From: Parietaria judaica
Taxonomy: Eukaryota > Streptophyta > Magnoliopsida > Rosales > Urticaceae
Direction of reading: 5' to 3'
NCBI GenBank assembly: GCA_954871525.1
Contig: OX940862.1
Coordinates: 11,552,501 to 11,616,500 of the forward strand
DNA: 64,000 bases
Below, one piece after another: positions 45,426 through 57,548 of this stretch (position 1 is the first letter of the stretch; every line of letters begins with the position of its first letter). The position numbers and the translations under genes are program-made. The notes under the pieces are model-generated. The model did not search any database. It saw nothing but the letters and a program-made list of their open reading frames with translations, and was not told the DNA's origin.

Positions 45426-48400
45426 ATGTCCACGGTGGCGCTGTCTCCGGCGCCGGCGGCCCGGTCGGCGGCCAGGTCCAAAACGAAGGCGAAGGGACCA
45501 GATTTCGGGCATTTCAGGTGGGCGGTGAAGAAGGACGTGGAGTTCGTGAAGAAGGGCGTTTCGAAAGGGGTGGAGTGGGCCAACAAGGCGTTTCGGATTC
45601 CGCAGGTCTCCAAGGCCGTGGACGACGTCGTTTGGCTCCGCAACCTGGAAGACCCCAGTGCCTCTCCCGAACCGCCTCGCTCCTGGCCTCCTCCTTCTTA
45701 CCCAGGTGGGTGTGTCTCTGCTCTGTTGGATGGATCGAAACAACAAGAAATGAGTTCATGCTTGTGTGGCAGGGCTGAGTGGGGTGGAGTTGTTGATGGC
45801 TGATATCGAAGCCTTGGAAACGTACGGCGCTTATTTCTTCTATCTCTCCAAGGCTTGGTCTAAACCACTTCCTCAAGTTTACGATGCTCAAAAGGTTGCG
45901 GACTACTTCAATTGCCGCCCCCACGTCCTCGCCTTTCGGCTTATCGAGGCATGAAACTTAACTCACCACACTCTTATTATGCCAACACACACATACTCTC
46001 CTCACATTAATATTGTTTGCAGGTGTTTCTCTCCTTGGCCGCTGCTGCTATCAGAATTCGTTTATCGGGTTTCAACGCGGATGACGATTACCAACTTGGA
46101 ATGTTTTTGAAAGAATCAATGCTCACTTTAGGCCCCACTTTTATTAAAGGTTGACATTGCCATTGCCAGTCATGCACTCCAAAATTGAATACTAACACAG
46201 CACATGACCATGTATATATATGCTTGCTATTGCAGTCGGGCAGTCCCTATCTACGAGGCCGGACATTATTGGTACCGAGATTTCAAAGGTCCGATTCACG
46301 ACATTCTACTTGTGTTCTTTTCGTTCCGCGTAAATACTTATTCGAAAAGACGTGATTTCTGTGTTTGGGATTGACAGGCATTGTCGGAACTGCAAGATCG
46401 GATACCTCCGTTTCCTAGGAGTGAAGCAATGAAAATCATCGTGGAAGAATTGGGGTCTCCGGTGGAGTCGTTCTTCAGCTACATCTCCGATGAACCTGTG
46501 GCTGCTGCATCCTTCGGCCAGGCATGCCACATATTTAGATGCAGTAACTGCATAATCAACCAATCACGTGTGTGTGGCCAAGTAATTTGTCGTTCGTGTT
46601 ATTATTTAGGTCTACTTTGCAAGAACGCTAGATGGATCTTCTGTCGCTGTGAAAGTTCAGCGTCCGAACATGCGTCACGTGGTTGTGCGCGATATATACA
46701 TTCTTCGCCTCGGGGTTCGTGTCACCATCTGCACAATCTCCATATGTTTTGTTTGACCAGTTTTTAATACAAGTTTGAAACTTCAGCTTGGATTGCTGCA
46801 AAAGATAGCCAACAGAAAGAGTGACTTGCGTCTATATGCTGATGAGCTTGGAAAAGGATTAGTTGGCGAACTGGATTATAATTTAGAGGCTGCAAATGCT
46901 GCTGAGTTTTTAGTATTTTTACTCTATAGTTCTTTCTTTCCCCTTGTAAAAGTTTCAAATAGTTTCTCATGGACTTTCTAGTATGTGAACTGATTGTAAA
47001 TCTACTCGTCTCGGTGTAGGAAGCTCATTCTTCGTTTACATTCATGCATGCCCCGAAAGTACTTGTACATCTAACTCGAAAGAGAGTTCTTACAATGGAC
47101 TGGATTGTCGGTGAGAAACCCACCGATCTACTCGCTGCCTCAGTTGGAGGTTCTGTTGAGAAGCAGAGATCCGATGCAACGAAGCGTCTTCTTGATTTGG
47201 TGTGTCATTGTGATTATTTGCTTATGTCCCCGTATAGCATGAGTAACAATCGGAAATTCAAGACGTTGAAGATAATAATCCGGCATGTTTTGGGTTTGTA
47301 GGTAAGCAAAGGAGTAGAAGCAACACTAGTGCAACTCCTGGAAACGGGCATACTGCATGCTGATCCACATGCTGGAAATTTACGATGCATGTCCTCGGGA
47401 AAGCTTTGGTACTTTTATTGCTTTCTAACTGCCTCGGAATATTTCTGCTTCTTTTGTGAATTTGATCGTCTCATTTCAACTGTAATGGCAGTTTTCTGGA
47501 TTTTGGTTTGCTTTGCCGAATGGAAAAGAAGCATCAACTTGCGATGCTGGCATCCATAGTGCACATAGTAAACGGCGACTGGGAATCCCTTGTATATGCT
47601 CTGGTAGACATGGATGTTGTGAGGCCGGGACTTAATCTTCGACGTGTTGTATGGGTAACTTTCAATCATGTCACTTTGGTGAACACCTAGATCTAAATGG
47701 AATCAATCAAATGGAATTACATGTGTTTCAGGATCTGGAATACGCTCTTGGAGAAGTGGAATTCAGAGATGGAATTCCTGATCTCAAGTTCAGCAGGGTA
47801 AACTCTTTCTTTCGACCTTTCTCTGTCTTTTCTCCGAGTGATTGTTCCTCTAAATGACATTGTTCTGAAGGTTCTGGGTAAAATTGTGTCCGTGACCATC
47901 AAGTACAATTTTCGCATGCCACCGTATTTTACGCTCCTTTTACGTTCGCTTGCTTCGTTCGAAGGTAAACAAGTGTGCTCACGTAATAAAGATAGATTAA
48001 CAATTTCATGCTTACCTCTGTGTTTTTGCAATTGCATGCACAGGTCTTGCTTTAGCAGTGGATAGTAACTTCAAGACATTTGAAGCTGCATATCCCTATG
48101 TTTTTCAGAAGCTTCTGACTGAAAATTCAGCGGCAACAAACAAGATCCTTTATTCGGTATCCACTGCTTTTGAATTCAATTTAGAATTGGAAGTGTTTTT
48201 TCATGTCAACTGGAAGAATTATAGCGTTGGAAATGTAGCAAATAACTTGGAAGTTGAAAGAAATAATTTTCTTTTGGGAATTAGAAAGAGTTTTGGTTGA
48301 ATTGGTTTTGATGACACATTCAGGTGGTTTTCAACAAAAAGAAGGAGTTCCAATGGCAAAAGCTTGCTCTATTTTTGAGGGCAGGGGCAACTAGGTAAGC

Positions 48401-49472
48401 GACATGATATCGTTCTCGTTCATAAACCTTTAATCTCCCCATCTCGTAAGTGTGGAACAAAAACGCTGTCAACATCCGAAAGAAGCTTTGAGCAGCCTTT
48501 ACGGAAGTGTTGATTTAAAACAATGTCAAGCTTTTCTCTTCTTCCCCATTGTTTCAGTGATTATTTAGGGTGCAAGGGAAACTGAGGGTAAAAATGTAAA
48601 TAGGACTGGACAGTCGTTGATTTATTCTTGACATCCAAATCATATTCCTTTTTTTAATCCACCCCTTTGCAGGCAAGGTTTGCTTCGTGTGATCTCATCA
48701 AAGAATGAAACCTCCGGTGATCATTTTCCAAGTGCTTCGAGTAACACAGTTGAGCTGTCGAATTTGGTGTTGAGGCTTTTGCGCTCCAAAGAAGGTGTCG
48801 TTCTGAGACGGCTGTTGATGATTGCGGTGCGTGTGTGTTTTTCTAATTTTATTATTAATTTGAAATGTATATGCTATTTTCTTAGATATTGATCAATTTG
48901 TGTCTCCTCTCCTCGTTTCCTTCTTTGGTCCACGGGAGGTGCATAAAATCAAACCAAATTTGCGCAAACTGTCTCTGATACTGACTCCTTGTGGCCATGG
49001 AGTTTGATTCGTCGAGCCCATAGACTTTTGCTAATACATTTATTCATGATAGGACGGAGCTTCATTGGTTAAAGCTGTAGTTTCGAGAGAAGCAAAAGTG
49101 TTCCGCGAGCAACTCTGCAGACTCGCTGCAGACGCGTTGTACGTGTGGATGTACAAAGCATTTACTGCGAGAACTCAGGTTGCCGCACACCTTCCACTTC
49201 CAGTATCGTCTGTGGGCCGTGAGACATCGTACTCTGGTCGTTCGTATGATTACGAGTCAATTTGGAGAGATGGTCGACTGAGAGTGATCGTGTCCCGCAT
49301 ACTGAAGTCTGCCAGAAGAAAGCCGAGGGTGATGGTGAAGTTTTACTGGACTTGCTTTGTGATGCTTGTGACGGCGTCCGCTCTAGCTTGCCATTGCGTT
49401 CTGGTATCGGTGTCGGAAGCGTACTTGGGGCCGGTTTCGTTGCCTCACAAGCAGTACGCAATCACCACATGA
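45426..49472 (+). CDS. ABC1/ADCK (aarF domain) atypical kinase, probably plastid
   Basis: Member of the ABC1K family; plant relatives in plastids and mitochondria act in prenylquinone and lipid metabolism. Sixteen exons (45426-45705, 45773-45948, 46023-46149, 46236-46288, 46378-46521, 46610-46714, 46787-46912, 47020-47199, 47302-47408, 47492-47654, 47732-47797, 47871-47964, 48044-48156, 48324-48394, 48673-48826, 49053-49472) join in frame to 792 residues. Family motifs: KVGQSLSTRPD near residue 194, AAASFGQVYFA and SVAVKVQRP near 240-265, ELDYNLEAANA, HADPHAGNL near 412 and FLDFG. The usual HADPHPGN has Ala for Pro. A hydrophobic segment near the C-terminus (YWTCFVMLVTASALACHCVL) may anchor it. 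The Ala/Ser/Arg N-terminus looks like a transit peptide, and an in-frame stop precedes the ATG. Introns 2 and 5 use GC donors. Confidence 0.92.
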
Positions 49473-49956
49473 TTTTGAATGTAAATTTGTGAGGATTATA
49501 TTATATATAGATATGAACCTCAATGTATAGTATTACTGTGACATGTCTTCTCTTTCCTATCAAGTATCGCTTCAATTCAATCTTGCCATTAAACCCATAA
49601 CAGTTTTAATTATTTTTTTCTAATAATTTCTATCACCGACCTTATTTTAATAAATAATCAAAACTTGTTACATTATTTTTAAGGAATAACAATTGTAACC
49701 TTGATAAAGATAATAAATTTTGATCTTAGATTGAATTGAATTACCAACTTGTCTTTTCTTTTTGTATGACGTATTTCCCAAAATAAATCATTAATGAAGT
49801 TTCGGGATTTACCCGCAAATTATTAATTAATTTACAATTGAGAAGCCTTCAGTTGTAAGCATTAACGAACGCTTCCTAAATCTCGAAACCCAATCTCTGC
49901 TGCTCGTAAACCCAAACCCGGTCAGATCGGAGTCCTCTCAAGCTTCCCTTCTAGGC
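49473..49956. other. Intergenic
   Basis: 3' region of the ABC1-like gene and promoter/leader of the TMEM115-like gene. Nothing else seen. Confidence 0.5.
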
Positions 49957-51449
49957 ATGGCCACTCCGGCGATCTCTGGGGTAATCGCCTTCTCTCTTCT
50001 CTTTCAACCCGATTCTCGAGAAGAGAATTCTTGACGAGTTTTGTTCTTGGTGCAGAGCTTCTCTGGTTTCACTCGGCTGTGCAAAGGGCTCGCAGTGCTT
50101 CTGGTGGGAGCCCACATTGCGATCCAGGTTCTGCCGTGGTCTGTCCACTACCTCGCTCTCATTCCGGCCAGGTCTGTCAGTTTCGGATGAAGTCAATCTT
50201 GTTTAGAAATGTTAGACTTAGCTTTTGGATTGGGTGTATAATCATGGAATGATTGAACTTGGTTTTGTAGGACGATTCCTTTCGCGTGGAACCTTATAAC
50301 AGCTGGTTATGTTGAACAATCAGTACACGGGGTATGAGCAATAACAGATCAATAACATCATTTTTCGTTACCTCTTGGTAATGATCCATGTGCACTGGTT
50401 TGAATAGGTGTTTCTAAGTACAATCGGTCTCCTTTTCATTGGGAAGCTGCTCGAACCCGTCTGGGGCTCCACGGAGTTCTTCAAGTTCATCTTTGTCGTT
50501 AACTTTATCACTTCCCTTTGTGTTTTCATTACGGCCATCACTCTCTACTACATCACAACCAACGAGAATTACCTGTAAGTGCTCTCAATTTGGTATATTT
50601 TACTCTTCACTCAATGGAACATGGAATATGGTTTACGACAGTTTGATTCTCTGTGTTCAAGGTATATGCCTCTCTCGGGCTTCCATGGAGTTCTTTCGGG
50701 ATTCTTGGTTGGGATAAAACAGATGATACCCGACCAAGAGCTTCCCGCGCTGAAAATAAAAGCCAAGGTGTAGCTTTTATGCTTATTTATTCAGTAAAAT
50801 AATATTATGAATAAAGGAATTGTTTTTAACGTCCACCCGTAATGTATGCAGTGGTTACCATCTCTCTCACTGTTGCTCTCTGTAATGATATGCATCTTGA
50901 CGTCCGCGACGACAACAGTCCTTCCCACCATCGTATTCGGTACTTACATGAGCTGGATTTACCTCAGATTCTGGCAAAAGAGGCCAGAAACCAAGCTGAA
51001 GGGGGACCCAAGTGACGATTTTGCATTCTCTACATTCTTCCCTGAGATCCTGCGGTAAATTTTATAATATATAGTTATATACCATTCTCAAGAAATGTCG
51101 TTTTTGTTCTCCCTCTTACTATGTAACCGTACTTGTCTTTTCTCACACAGACCGGTCATTGATCCCCTTGCAACTATATTCCATCGCCTGCTGTGCGGAA
51201 GATCCGAAGCTTCTAATACTGGCGAGGGTTATGCTTTGGGAGGTGCACCGTTGCCGGGTTCTGATCCAATTGAGGCATCGAGGAGAAGGTATTCTTCTTG
51301 CTTCATGGGTATCCATGTAATTTCCATGTCAAGTTTTATAATGAAATTTGTGTAGGGAAAGAGGAGCACGCGCGCTAGAAGAGAGATTGGCTGCGGAGAG
51401 ATTAGCTGCATTGAGGGGCGAAGAAGAAGATGCTTCCCAAAAGGTCTAG
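49957..51449 (+). CDS. TMEM115 / rhomboid-like protein 19
   Basis: Golgi-type membrane protein of the TMEM115 (DUF1751) group, related in fold to rhomboids but without a rhomboid catalytic dyad that I can see. Eight exons (49957-49980, 50056-50171, 50271-50331, 50408-50574, 50662-50767, 50852-51054, 51151-51288, 51356-51449) join in frame to 302 residues. The N-terminus (GFTRLCKGLAVLLVGAHIAI) starts the first membrane helix. Family landmarks are PWSVHYLALIPARTIPFAWN, LEPVWGSTEFFKFIFVVN, LSGFHGVLSGFLVG and SWIYLRFWQ. The cytosolic C-terminus is charged (ERLAAERLAALRGEEED). The first coding exon is only 24 bases; the phase and the conserved GFTRLCKG junction support it. Confidence 0.9.
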
Positions 51450-52190
51450 AAAGAAATAGCTTTTCTGTTTTGTTTGATGGATTTCTCAGAGTTAGAAGCT
51501 CCAAAAGAATTGTCCCCTTTAAGTTTGGTTTACGAATTCAGATCGTACATAAAAGCATATTTGCTTATTACAAATTACAACCGTTGCATTCACTGTTTTC
51601 TGATGCAACAATTCCATTTCATTCTGCTGAACTAAGAAATTACAAACATTATTAAAGAACTTGTAACTTGAGTTTTCTTTTATGGTAAATGTACGTGATT
51701 CACCGAATGATCCGATGAAGAAAAAAACTAGAGCCAACTTCATACGATACACCCAAACATACAAATTTCTCGAATATTAAAGACAAATTATATAGAGAAA
51801 AGAAACTATGAAATAAATAAATAAAAAAAGTAAGAATAATTCTTAAACTCATCGCAAAAAAGTGATGCTAAAGGAATACTTAAGAGAGAAAGAAAGCTAA
51901 GATGACTTTCAAAATTATAGGTTAAGTCAAGCACATCTTAAAATGATTAAAAGATTGAAGTTTCTAAGCCTTGACCGAATCTTATAAAGATGCTGTCCTC
52001 TTAATTAGTCAAGGTAGCTTAAAAGAGGCAATTATTGCATTGAATCAAAATGTTGAAAAAACAAAGTTATTTGTGTTGTGAATACACGATCATACCTAAA
52101 GAATAAAAGCCATATGATACAAACTCTAACCAAAATGATAGTACAGTTGCTGCATATATTTCTTGTACAAGTCAAGTCTTCCCGACGTGT
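51450..52190. other. Intergenic between convergent genes
   Basis: Contains 3' untranslated regions of the TMEM115-like and MLO genes. AT-rich, with no gene, RNA or repeat that I can support. Confidence 0.5.
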
Positions 52191-54880
52191 TCATTTGCCG
52201 AAGGAGAAGTCAGACATGTTGATCTTCACATCGTGCTGCTGCTGTGACGACGACGATGACGAGTATTGTGGTTGTGGCAGGCCTTGGTGGAGCTCTTCAA
52301 CGGTGACGATGTCGTCATTGGCGTTGGGGGTGTTGGGGTCGTAGAAATCATCGGCACGGGGCGATTCCTGATAGTTGTCCATTGTGGTGCGGTAGTTGTG
52401 GAGAAGATGTACTGGCGACATGCCGTAGGTGGGCGTTGCAGGGCGGCTCGAGAAGGGGGAGTTGGTCTCCGAGTGCCTGCTCTGCTTCGTGTTCTTCTTG
52501 GCCGTGTGATGCCATTTCTTCAGCGCCATCGCTACTTTCTCGTTGAATATCGTCGGTTTCATCGTCGACCCCATCTGCCACACAACACATCGCTACTTTG
52601 AGTGATCATCATCCAGACAACAATACAATATGATCAGTTGAACTAAACCTTTTTGACTTACCTGTGTGACGAGGGCGTAGAGAGGGAGCGTCACATAACT
52701 GCAAAGTACGTGTATCATGACCCTGAGAGACGATATAGTTAGTTTAGAGTGCGTTAGTTCATAATATTTCCGAATGATTTCGACGTAAATGATTGTGAAA
52801 AGCACCAACCCCATTGTGATTCTGATGACGATGTCTTCAGTGCGCTCGTGGAAGCAGGTGTTGATGGTGAATTCATACTGCATAAGAGGAAGAGCAATAG
52901 TCATTATAAGGGCAATAAAGATACAAGCTTTCATGAGTTGAGAAAAGCAAGAAGAAACTCACAGTACTCCAGGCGAAAAACGCGAGCTGAAACGCATTCT
53001 GCGAAATGGAATAAAAGGAAGAGAAGAGGGGTTAATAATAATGATAAGCAGAGCAAACGCATGAAGATATATTAGTTTGAGATAAGCAGGTACCTGGAAG
53101 AGGACAAAGTGGATGAGAAAGAGCATGAACTTGGGCTTTCCGAACCAGAAAAGGTCGTCTCCGGGCTGAACGAGGGGAGCGCCTTTGACGATGTCGCCCC
53201 TCTCCTGAATGCGCAGCCCCATCTTTGTTATGATGACTTGCAGTTTGGCTCCAACCAGCAGGATAATCTGCATTGCATGGCATGGCATGGCATTTCAATA
53301 CACGGACGAGGAGTACCGACAATGTGCAGGTTTAGGAGAGTTACTGACAATGAGCGGGACGAAGGGAAGCCATAGGTAAGAGTAGACGCCTGCGCCGGAA
53401 GAAACAGTGAGTTGAGTGAAAAGAGTAATTAATTAAGAAATTAATCCACGTTGAGGTGAGTTAAGTTAATTACCATATGTGTTGGAGAGCAAGAAGAGGA
53501 CAGCAGCGAACCAAATGGGTGGACTGCAATGCATTATTGTTAATAAACATGATTAGTACTGGATTTGTTTATTTATATATTTAATTAATTAAGCAACTAA
53601 CCTGATGCCGACAACAACTTTGAAATCCTCTTCCAGTGATCTGTTGATGTATTTCTGAAAGTCAAACTTGGTTTCACTCTCCGGTGCCAGATGTGCCTGA
53701 ATAATTATGAAATGAAGTTATCTTTTCTTAGCATAATATAATAATAATAAATGAAAGGTTGACTTTACACACCATGATGAATCCATGCCTGAGGGTGAGA
53801 TAATCAACCTTGGTCACCACCGATCCGATGAACTGTCTGAAAAAGCATACCTGGTAATACAACAACAAGGGTCATTAATCACCATTTCTTTCAAGCTGGT
53901 CCACCAAACCATGCAAGTGGAAGACTTACAATCCAGAGAAGAATGGAGGATTGGCTCCAAAAGTGTAAATGCCGTCTTCCGAAGGATGTGTCTCTTGTGA
54001 ACCTAAATCTCTCCGGATCTGCATCACATGGCAGGTAAAGTCAAACTCATTTAATTTTGGATGGTTGAAAAGTCAACTCAAGGAGAGAGACTTGCCGTTG
54101 CTGTAGATGTACTCTATCCTCTTGGTCTCGTCCTCCCACACTTTCCACTTCCTCATCTGCGAGCGCAAGTGCACACCGGTCCAGTTATATTTAAATAAAT
54201 AAATAAATAAATAGTAATTAGGAGGAGCATACCTTGGTTCTGCCGAGAGCCAAGGTGGTGACGCAGTAAAGAATGTGAGCGAAAGCCAAAACAAAGATGA
54301 AGATGTGAAGCTGGTGGATCCCGTACTTGGACACCAGCGCCACTTTCCCCTGCTCAAACAACCAATGAATACGAACGATAAGAGAGAGAGAGCGTACCAT
54401 ACACGGACATGAACGAACGATCGAATGTTACCTTTTTATAGCACTTGTCAACGTAGGCGTCGGGCTTGTCTTTGATGATGTGGGTGGAGCTGCAGGGGTG
54501 CCAAGTCTCCGCTACGCTCTTGGGAATGCAAATTTGCGATATGTAGTCTTGCGTTATCGTCAGCATCAGCGATATGAACCCCATGAGCATCAGCTCTGCT
54601 TTCACCTTCTCCAGGGCCTCATACAGAGCCGCTTTGTGCTTGTGCTGCAACCACTGCCATATATGACACCACAATCATATCATCAGAAGCAAGCCCAGAT
54701 AATTAGATCAATAAAGAGATGATATAGTAGAAAGTAGAAACAAACATGTCCTATGAGATGGATGATGTGCTCGATGAAGATTGATATCAAAATGATGGCG
54801 AAAACAACCACCGCCACGGCCCAAGTCGGCGTTCTCTCCAGGGAACGCTCGTAGGTTACTTGATATTCACTCGACGCCAT
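52191..54880 (-). CDS. MLO-like seven-transmembrane protein, clade V type
   Basis: Plant plasma-membrane protein with seven helices and a calmodulin-binding tail. Fourteen exons (54880-54746, 54653-54432, 54349-54233, 54156-54096, 54018-53930, 53850-53773, 53696-53602, 53523-53474, 53389-53349, 53267-53094, 52998-52963, 52877-52810, 52722-52662, 52574-52191) join in frame to 536 residues. Landmarks: [82 protein letters not shown] and [17 protein letters not shown]. The amphipathic calmodulin-binding helix ([11 protein letters not shown]) follows. The tail has [20 protein letters not shown] and ends SDFSFGK; the DFSF tetrapeptide marks clade V, the group linked to powdery-mildew susceptibility. 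The first extracellular loop is shorter than in several clade V proteins. Intron 4 has a GC donor (G|GCAAGT). Confidence 0.95.
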
Positions 54881-57548
54881 GAGGTCGATTCGAAACAAAG
54901 CTAGCTTGGGCTTAAGAGTGAGAAGAGGAGAAGATGTTCTTGGCCTTAGAGTCTTGGTGGGGTTTTATATAGGCTCTCAATCATTCAAGGCTTTGACTTG
55001 TTCATCCTAGCATACTTGTGTTTCAAGACGCAAGGACTTCTCTAAATACATATTAATGTCACAATTTATGTATTTAAATATAGACGCCTCATATTCTATA
55101 AATTAAATACTAATAAAATTAGTTTTGGTCAATCCTAATTTTTTTTTATCCTCAATTATTGTGAGCTTCTATACACATTCTGAAATTTATTACACGAAAA
55201 CTTGTCAGATTACGTAGTGGAACTCATATATTATATGGCATTGACTATACACAATTAGCGTTACGTGTTAATCCGTAAACATTGATCAGATAAAATTAAT
55301 TATCCCATATCATTAATAAATTACTTTCTCTAGATCAAATTAAGGTATTCTTTTTGTTTCTTATTGATTTATGGAATTAAATCATCTCCCTGGGAATAAA
55401 CAAAGCTAGCTTGATTAATCATTCAGCTGAAAGAATAGTTGACCTTGACTTGCGAGAGAAATACATACATACATACATACATACATACATACATACATAC
55501 ATACATACATACATACATACATACATACATACATACATACATACATACATACATACATACATACATACATACATACATACATACATACATACATACATAC
55601 ATACATACATACATACATACATACATACACCTCAAAGAAATTGAACAATACAATTCAAACAAATACGCTGATATATATAATATAACGATTGTTCGGTTTG
55701 GTTAATTGGCCATATACTATGCATGTTAAATCACAACTTGGTCCAGTCAAAACTAGCTTCCCGGTCAACGTGATTAACATGTGGTGACTAGATTCGATAT
55801 TACTATCGCCTCGTAAACAATAACATACACTATTAATTCAACTTATTATTGGGAGTTTTTTTACCCTATTAATTTACAGTTTTGCTAATTATGAGCTTAA
55901 CTTTAAAGAAGATAAAAGTCAACAAACAAACTTCCTGCTTTCCAAACGGTTAGGACGTTATTTCTACATTAGAGAAAAATGGGTTTCTTCAACTCGTTGC
56001 CAAACTTTGACACATTTGCCGAGTCAACAAGTATTAATTCCCATAAATTAATATTTGATTTCAAAATTCACGACTTTTGATGAGGCTCAAAATCAAATAA
56101 ACTGATTGATTGATTTGCGCACTGTGGTTCGTATTTGTTTTCAAGCTTATTAGAAAAATCCTGCGGCAATGTGTTGAGTTGAATTGGCCATGATGTTTAT
56201 CTAGAAAGAATTACCAATTTCTCACGTGAATCGTCAAAATGTTGCTAGTTTCAGGACGTGTGTCCCTTGTTTTTTCTTACTAATAAGTGTTTGATCAGAT
56301 CATATATTACATACAAGAATAATGTCAATGTCTTTCTTTCTTTCTTTATAATGAATACAAGAGATGTTAGTATCGAAATTCCGTGTTCAATGAGAAGACG
56401 AGAAAACCTGTAGTCGCCAAAAGAGAAGAGAAATAATATTCGGATGTCTTTGTCTGTCCACATTATATATTAATTGTCAAGACTCAAGTGTAATATGAAG
56501 CCAAAAAGCTTAGTCCTGTATTCTGTGCACAACTTGTACAACTTGCTCCTCCCATACTCATTGCCTAATTATACTCGAGGTTAACAAACACCTAAGATAT
56601 AATCTGTAATTCAAAACGACAAATTACCATTTTAGTTTTAATGATTGATTCTTAAAACTTTGATTATTGCATGGTCCCCTTGGATTGGCTAACAAAAAAC
56701 GTCCCGTTCTTCTTCAACAATGGATAATTGATTTGAACTTGGACGATTGGGTTATATATAGAGCAGAAATTCACGAGATATCTTTAAATGAAATCTTCGG
56801 GTCAATCTTCTCTGACGGGTAGAAATCACGAGACATTCGTAAGAGGTCGTTCTAATCAGCTTAGGGATACATAAATCAGCATAGGTATTATGATATGATA
56901 TGGTTCTTCTGCTATCTATTAATGGAAATATCTTGTTTGCCCTTTGAGATTATAGTAGCAATTATGAAGACCCAAGTCTTTGTCGTTGCTCTCATTACCA
57001 GTTTCATCAAAGTTTGGAATTATCTTGCTATCTTGCTACAATGAACATCCTAATATGAAGTATTAAACTATTATCCAAAAGACGAGTCATGTGATGTGAG
57101 CTTCAGGTCAAAAGATTAAGAGTCAATATGGTTTTATATTAAACTGAACTGCCCCATCCATCCCATAAACTTAAACAATTGTTCAGATTGCTCCTCTCTT
57201 GGTAAAAATAATAAATTAAAAGCTGTCAACTTTTAAAAATCTAGGAAGTAAGAGAGAAGAATCATTTGTATTTGTTTTGTTATCTTTAGTACCAATGGCA
57301 GTGAGCTGAGCATATAGAAACACACCTCATCATATGGTGAATTTTTGCATCACGCAAAGGAAGAAAGTAGTGTTATAATAATCATCATTTTTTACAAACA
57401 AAAATTAAAAAGAAAAAGAAAAGTAGCTAATAAAGGGCCTCCCTTTTGTCATGCCACCATCTCCACCTGCATCAATACGAAGGAGGTAGCTATTTACTAC
57501 TGTATCATCTGCACTGCATTCAGATATATACATATAAGGGTTTAGTCC
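54881..57548. other. Intergenic with long (ATAC)n microsatellite
   Basis: Starts with the MLO leader and promoter (minus-strand TATA-like ttttatataggc near 54960). The microsatellite is listed separately. From 55700 to 57500 the sequence is AT-rich with no protein or RNA gene that I can support. Confidence 0.5.
55461..55629. repeat. (ATAC)n microsatellite, about 42 uninterrupted units
   Basis: The tetranucleotide atac repeats without interruption for about 169 bases. It produces long but meaningless open frames in several phases on both strands (YIHT and YVCM repeats), which should not be annotated as genes. Confidence 0.98.

Noticed and set aside
55411..55705. Open frames of 67-88 codons
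   Set aside because: They are translations of the ATAC microsatellite.
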